From: a virus
Length of the DNA stretch: 48,603 bases
IMG/VR virus record: IMGVR_UViG_3300046714_000420
Coordinates: 1-48,603 of that record
Reading direction: 5' to 3' (one strand)
Shown here: positions 47,371 through 48,603 of the stretch, in pieces
Layout of the letters: the number at the start of each line of letters is the position of its first letter
Position numbering within the stretch: the first letter of the stretch is position 1
Translations under genes and position numbers: made by a program
Notes under the pieces: model-generated
What the model saw: the letters and a program-made list of their open reading frames with translations, nothing else
Database searches by the model: none
What the model was told of the DNA's origin: nothing

Positions 47371-47760
47371 ATGATGAGCGACGAGGACACGGTCGACGAA
47401 ATCGTCGACGCTTTCATGAATAGCGCCAACCCGCGCATCCGGAGGTTTATCCGGAGCATGGTGCGCGCGGAGCTCCGCGGCGTGGACCCGTCCTGGGTGG
47501 ACCAGCACCTATCCGTGCTCGGACCCCGCAAGCACATCGAGGCCGTGCGCCGGCGCTTGTCGGCAGACCCGCCGGAGCTCGGGGCGAGACACGACAAGAA
47601 GGCGCGGCGGTATCTGCTCTCCCAAGAGGCCATCGCAGAAGAGCTCGGTCGATTGTCTGCCCCTGGGGTGAGGAAGACCCGGGCGGAGAATGACCTGGAC
47701 GAGGAAGGGGCCGAAGTGCTGGCGCAGCTGGATCGAGACTTGGCGAGGGTGGGACGGTGA
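47371..47760 (+). CDS. Hypothetical helical protein (129 aa)
   Basis: From ATG 47371 after a GGGGAG ribosome site (ATG 47374 and GTG 47344 also in frame). MSDEDTVDEIVDAFMNSA, then RRFIRSMVRAELRGVDPS, RKHIEAVRRRLSADPPEL and an acidic helical end. Mostly helical and possibly DNA- or protein-binding. Four-base overlap with the next gene. First gene after the lysis block, so it probably begins the early operon on a circular map. Confidence 0.65.
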   Translation: MMSDEDTVDEIVDAFMNSANPRIRRFIRSMVRAELRGVDPSWVDQHLSVLGPRKHIEAVRRRLSADPPELGARHDKKARRYLLSQEAIAEELGRLSAPGVRKTRAENDLDEEGAEVLAQLDRDLARVGR

Positions 47761-48566
47761 GCGACATCACGCGAGCGTGCGGCGTTCTGGCTAGAGCTTG
47801 GGAATCAGAGAAGGACCCCAACGGTGCTGGCATTGGGGTGTCTGCCGACATAGCCCGAGAGGTCTCCGTGGCAGCCCAACGGGAAGAGGACCGACTAAGA
47901 GCGGAACTGCGCGCCGCGCTGGCCCGAGCGGAGGCGGCGGGCAAGCGGGAGCGCTGGCTAGGCGAGAAGGCCACCGAGGAATACGCCTCGCGCTGTGCCG
48001 CCGAGTCCCGCCTGGCCGAGGCGGCCGCGCTGCTGCAACAATTCCGAGCGTCACGCGACGGGCACCGGTGGGCGCGGCCAATCGATGCGTTCCTGGAGTC
48101 ACAGCGGCACCCCGGCATGCTGGGTCCAGAAGACATGCTTGGGCCGGTGGACCTCTCCGCCACCCCAGCGCAGGCAGCGGAGCCGGAGCCGTCATTCGCA
48201 GAGGCGTGCCGGTTGTGCGCCTCTCGGGCAAGCGCGGTCCGGCCCCCGCTGCGGCAGAGCCGGCGCCAGCCCCCGCGTCGGAGACCAAGGCGAGCGAGAA
48301 GCCCGCCGACCCGAAGCCTGAGGGCGGAGCCATCCCGATCTCCCGCCCGCGCCGGCAGCCCGCCCAGGACTTGCCGCTCACCTGGCCCGCGGTGCAGGCC
48401 GTGCTCGCCATCGCTGACCCCGCCTGGTACGGCGAGGCGCAGCTCACCACGATCATGGGGTGGACCCCCGAGCAGATGCGCCTGGCGCACGAGTGGGCCC
48501 GGGCCTTCAACGACAAGAGCGTCGAGGACAAGGACCTGCCGGCGCGGCCGCACTTCACGGTGCTGA
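47757..48566 (+). CDS. Coiled-coil protein; ORF probably frameshifted near 48210-48250
   Basis: GTG 47757 overlaps the preceding stop. About the first 155 residues look genuine: ITRACGVLARAWESEKDPNG, then a coiled coil (EDRLRAELRAALARAEAAGK), a SRLAEAAALLQQF helix and an acidic Ala/Pro linker. After about 48230 this frame becomes Arg/Pro/Ser noise to its stop at 48566, while a credible protein continues in the -1 frame to 48592. The annotated end is therefore only the formal stop. Confidence 0.5.
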   Translation: MSDITRACGVLARAWESEKDPNGAGIGVSADIAREVSVAAQREEDRLRAELRAALARAEAAGKRERWLGEKATEEYASRCAAESRLAEAAALLQQFRASRDGHRWARPIDAFLESQRHPGMLGPEDMLGPVDLSATPAQAAEPEPSFAEACRLCASRASAVRPPLRQSRRQPPRRRPRRARSPPTRSLRAEPSRSPARAGSPPRTCRSPGPRCRPCSPSLTPPGTARRSSPRSWGGPPSRCAWRTSGPGPSTTRASRTRTCRRGRTSRC

Positions 48567-48592
48567 GCAGAGACCCGGGCCAGGAAGGCTGA
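48206..48592 (+). CDS. C-terminal domain in the -1 frame (second half of the 47757 gene, or separate gene)
   Basis: From GTG 48206: Ala/Pro/Lys linker (PAPAAAEPAPAPASETKASE), then LTWPAVQAVLAIADPAWYGE and LTTIMGWTPEQMRLAHEWAR, a compact helical domain. There is no good ribosome site. A C-rich run (GGCCCCCGCT, about 48239-48248) offers a place for an indel or slip joining it to the upstream frame. Its TGA overlaps ATG 48592 by one base. Confidence 0.5.
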   Translation: MPVVRLSGKRGPAPAAAEPAPAPASETKASEKPADPKPEGGAIPISRPRRQPAQDLPLTWPAVQAVLAIADPAWYGEAQLTTIMGWTPEQMRLAHEWARAFNDKSVEDKDLPARPHFTVLSRDPGQEG

Positions 48593-48603
48593 TGGTCCGA
48601 TCG
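48592..48603 (+). CDS. Start of a small ORF that runs off the window (continues at base 1)
   Basis: ATG at 48592 overlaps the preceding TGA (TGATG). Only four codons (MVRS) remain. They are in phase with the open frame 1-69, which supports contiguity of the two ends. Confidence 0.45.

Noticed and set aside
1-48603. tRNA genes, CRISPR arrays, insertion sequences, integrase or attachment sites
   Set aside because: No convincing tRNA cloverleaf, repeat-spacer array, transposase motif or recombinase motif was seen by reading; a tRNA scan would be needed to exclude tRNAs fully.

Overview
The window looks like the complete genome of a high-GC, short-tailed (podovirus-like) double-stranded DNA phage. 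It has a terminase, portal, scaffold and capsid set, a tubular tail protein, three large Ala/Gln-rich internal (ejection-type) proteins, tail-fibre genes and an amidase endolysin. I see no tape measure, sheath, major tail tube protein, tRNA, integrase, recognisable repressor, DNA polymerase or RNA polymerase. The last bases start an ATG ORF (48592) that stays open and in frame into the ORF ending at base 69, so the ends probably join as a circular or circularly permuted map. The host is unknown. Two lipobox lipoproteins and the GC content point to a Gram-negative host, perhaps proteobacterial or myxobacterial; this is inference.

Layout. 1-10 kb, + strand: a tightly packed early operon, nearly every gene joined to the next by a 4-base NTGA start/stop overlap. 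It encodes a DHH phosphoesterase, a replication-initiator-like protein, a DNA methyltransferase, a zinc-knuckle/sigma-region-4-like protein, a Sak4/RecA-like ATPase, an HNH/DUF968-like protein, a stand-alone prim-pol primase and many small Cys-rich proteins. 9.25-10.15 kb: two regulatory zones with tandem or inverted repeats and promoter-like sequences. 10.15-21.4 kb: tubular/propeller tail protein and internal virion proteins. 21.4-27.9 kb: HNH endonuclease, portal, scaffold, an unknown protein, small and large terminase. 28-31.8 kb: small unknown genes. 31.8-34.6 kb: strong promoter, structured leader, major capsid protein, two further structural genes, terminator. 34.7-36.4 kb: a glycosyltransferase and an FkbM-type methyltransferase inside the virion block. 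36.3-40.8 kb: connector and two lectin-fold tail proteins. 41.4-45.26 kb: an eleven-gene minus-strand operon with two lipoproteins and a small membrane protein. 45.47-47.1 kb: lysis cassette. 47.37 kb to the end: further early genes that run back into base 1.

The most unusual signal is in the minus-strand operon. A 16-bp palindrome (TCACCC-NNN-GGGGTGA) occurs there four times, with a fifth variant at 47.17 kb. In three cases its near edge lies exactly 35 bp upstream of an ATG, with an invariant CCGTTC 9 bp before that ATG, although the genes are unrelated. Several other promoters (9.3, 10.14, 31.29 and 45.46 kb) sit so close to start codons lacking a Shine-Dalgarno sequence that leaderless transcripts are likely. 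The phage may therefore have its own regulon, and a sigma-region-4-like zinc protein (4501-4887) is a candidate regulator.
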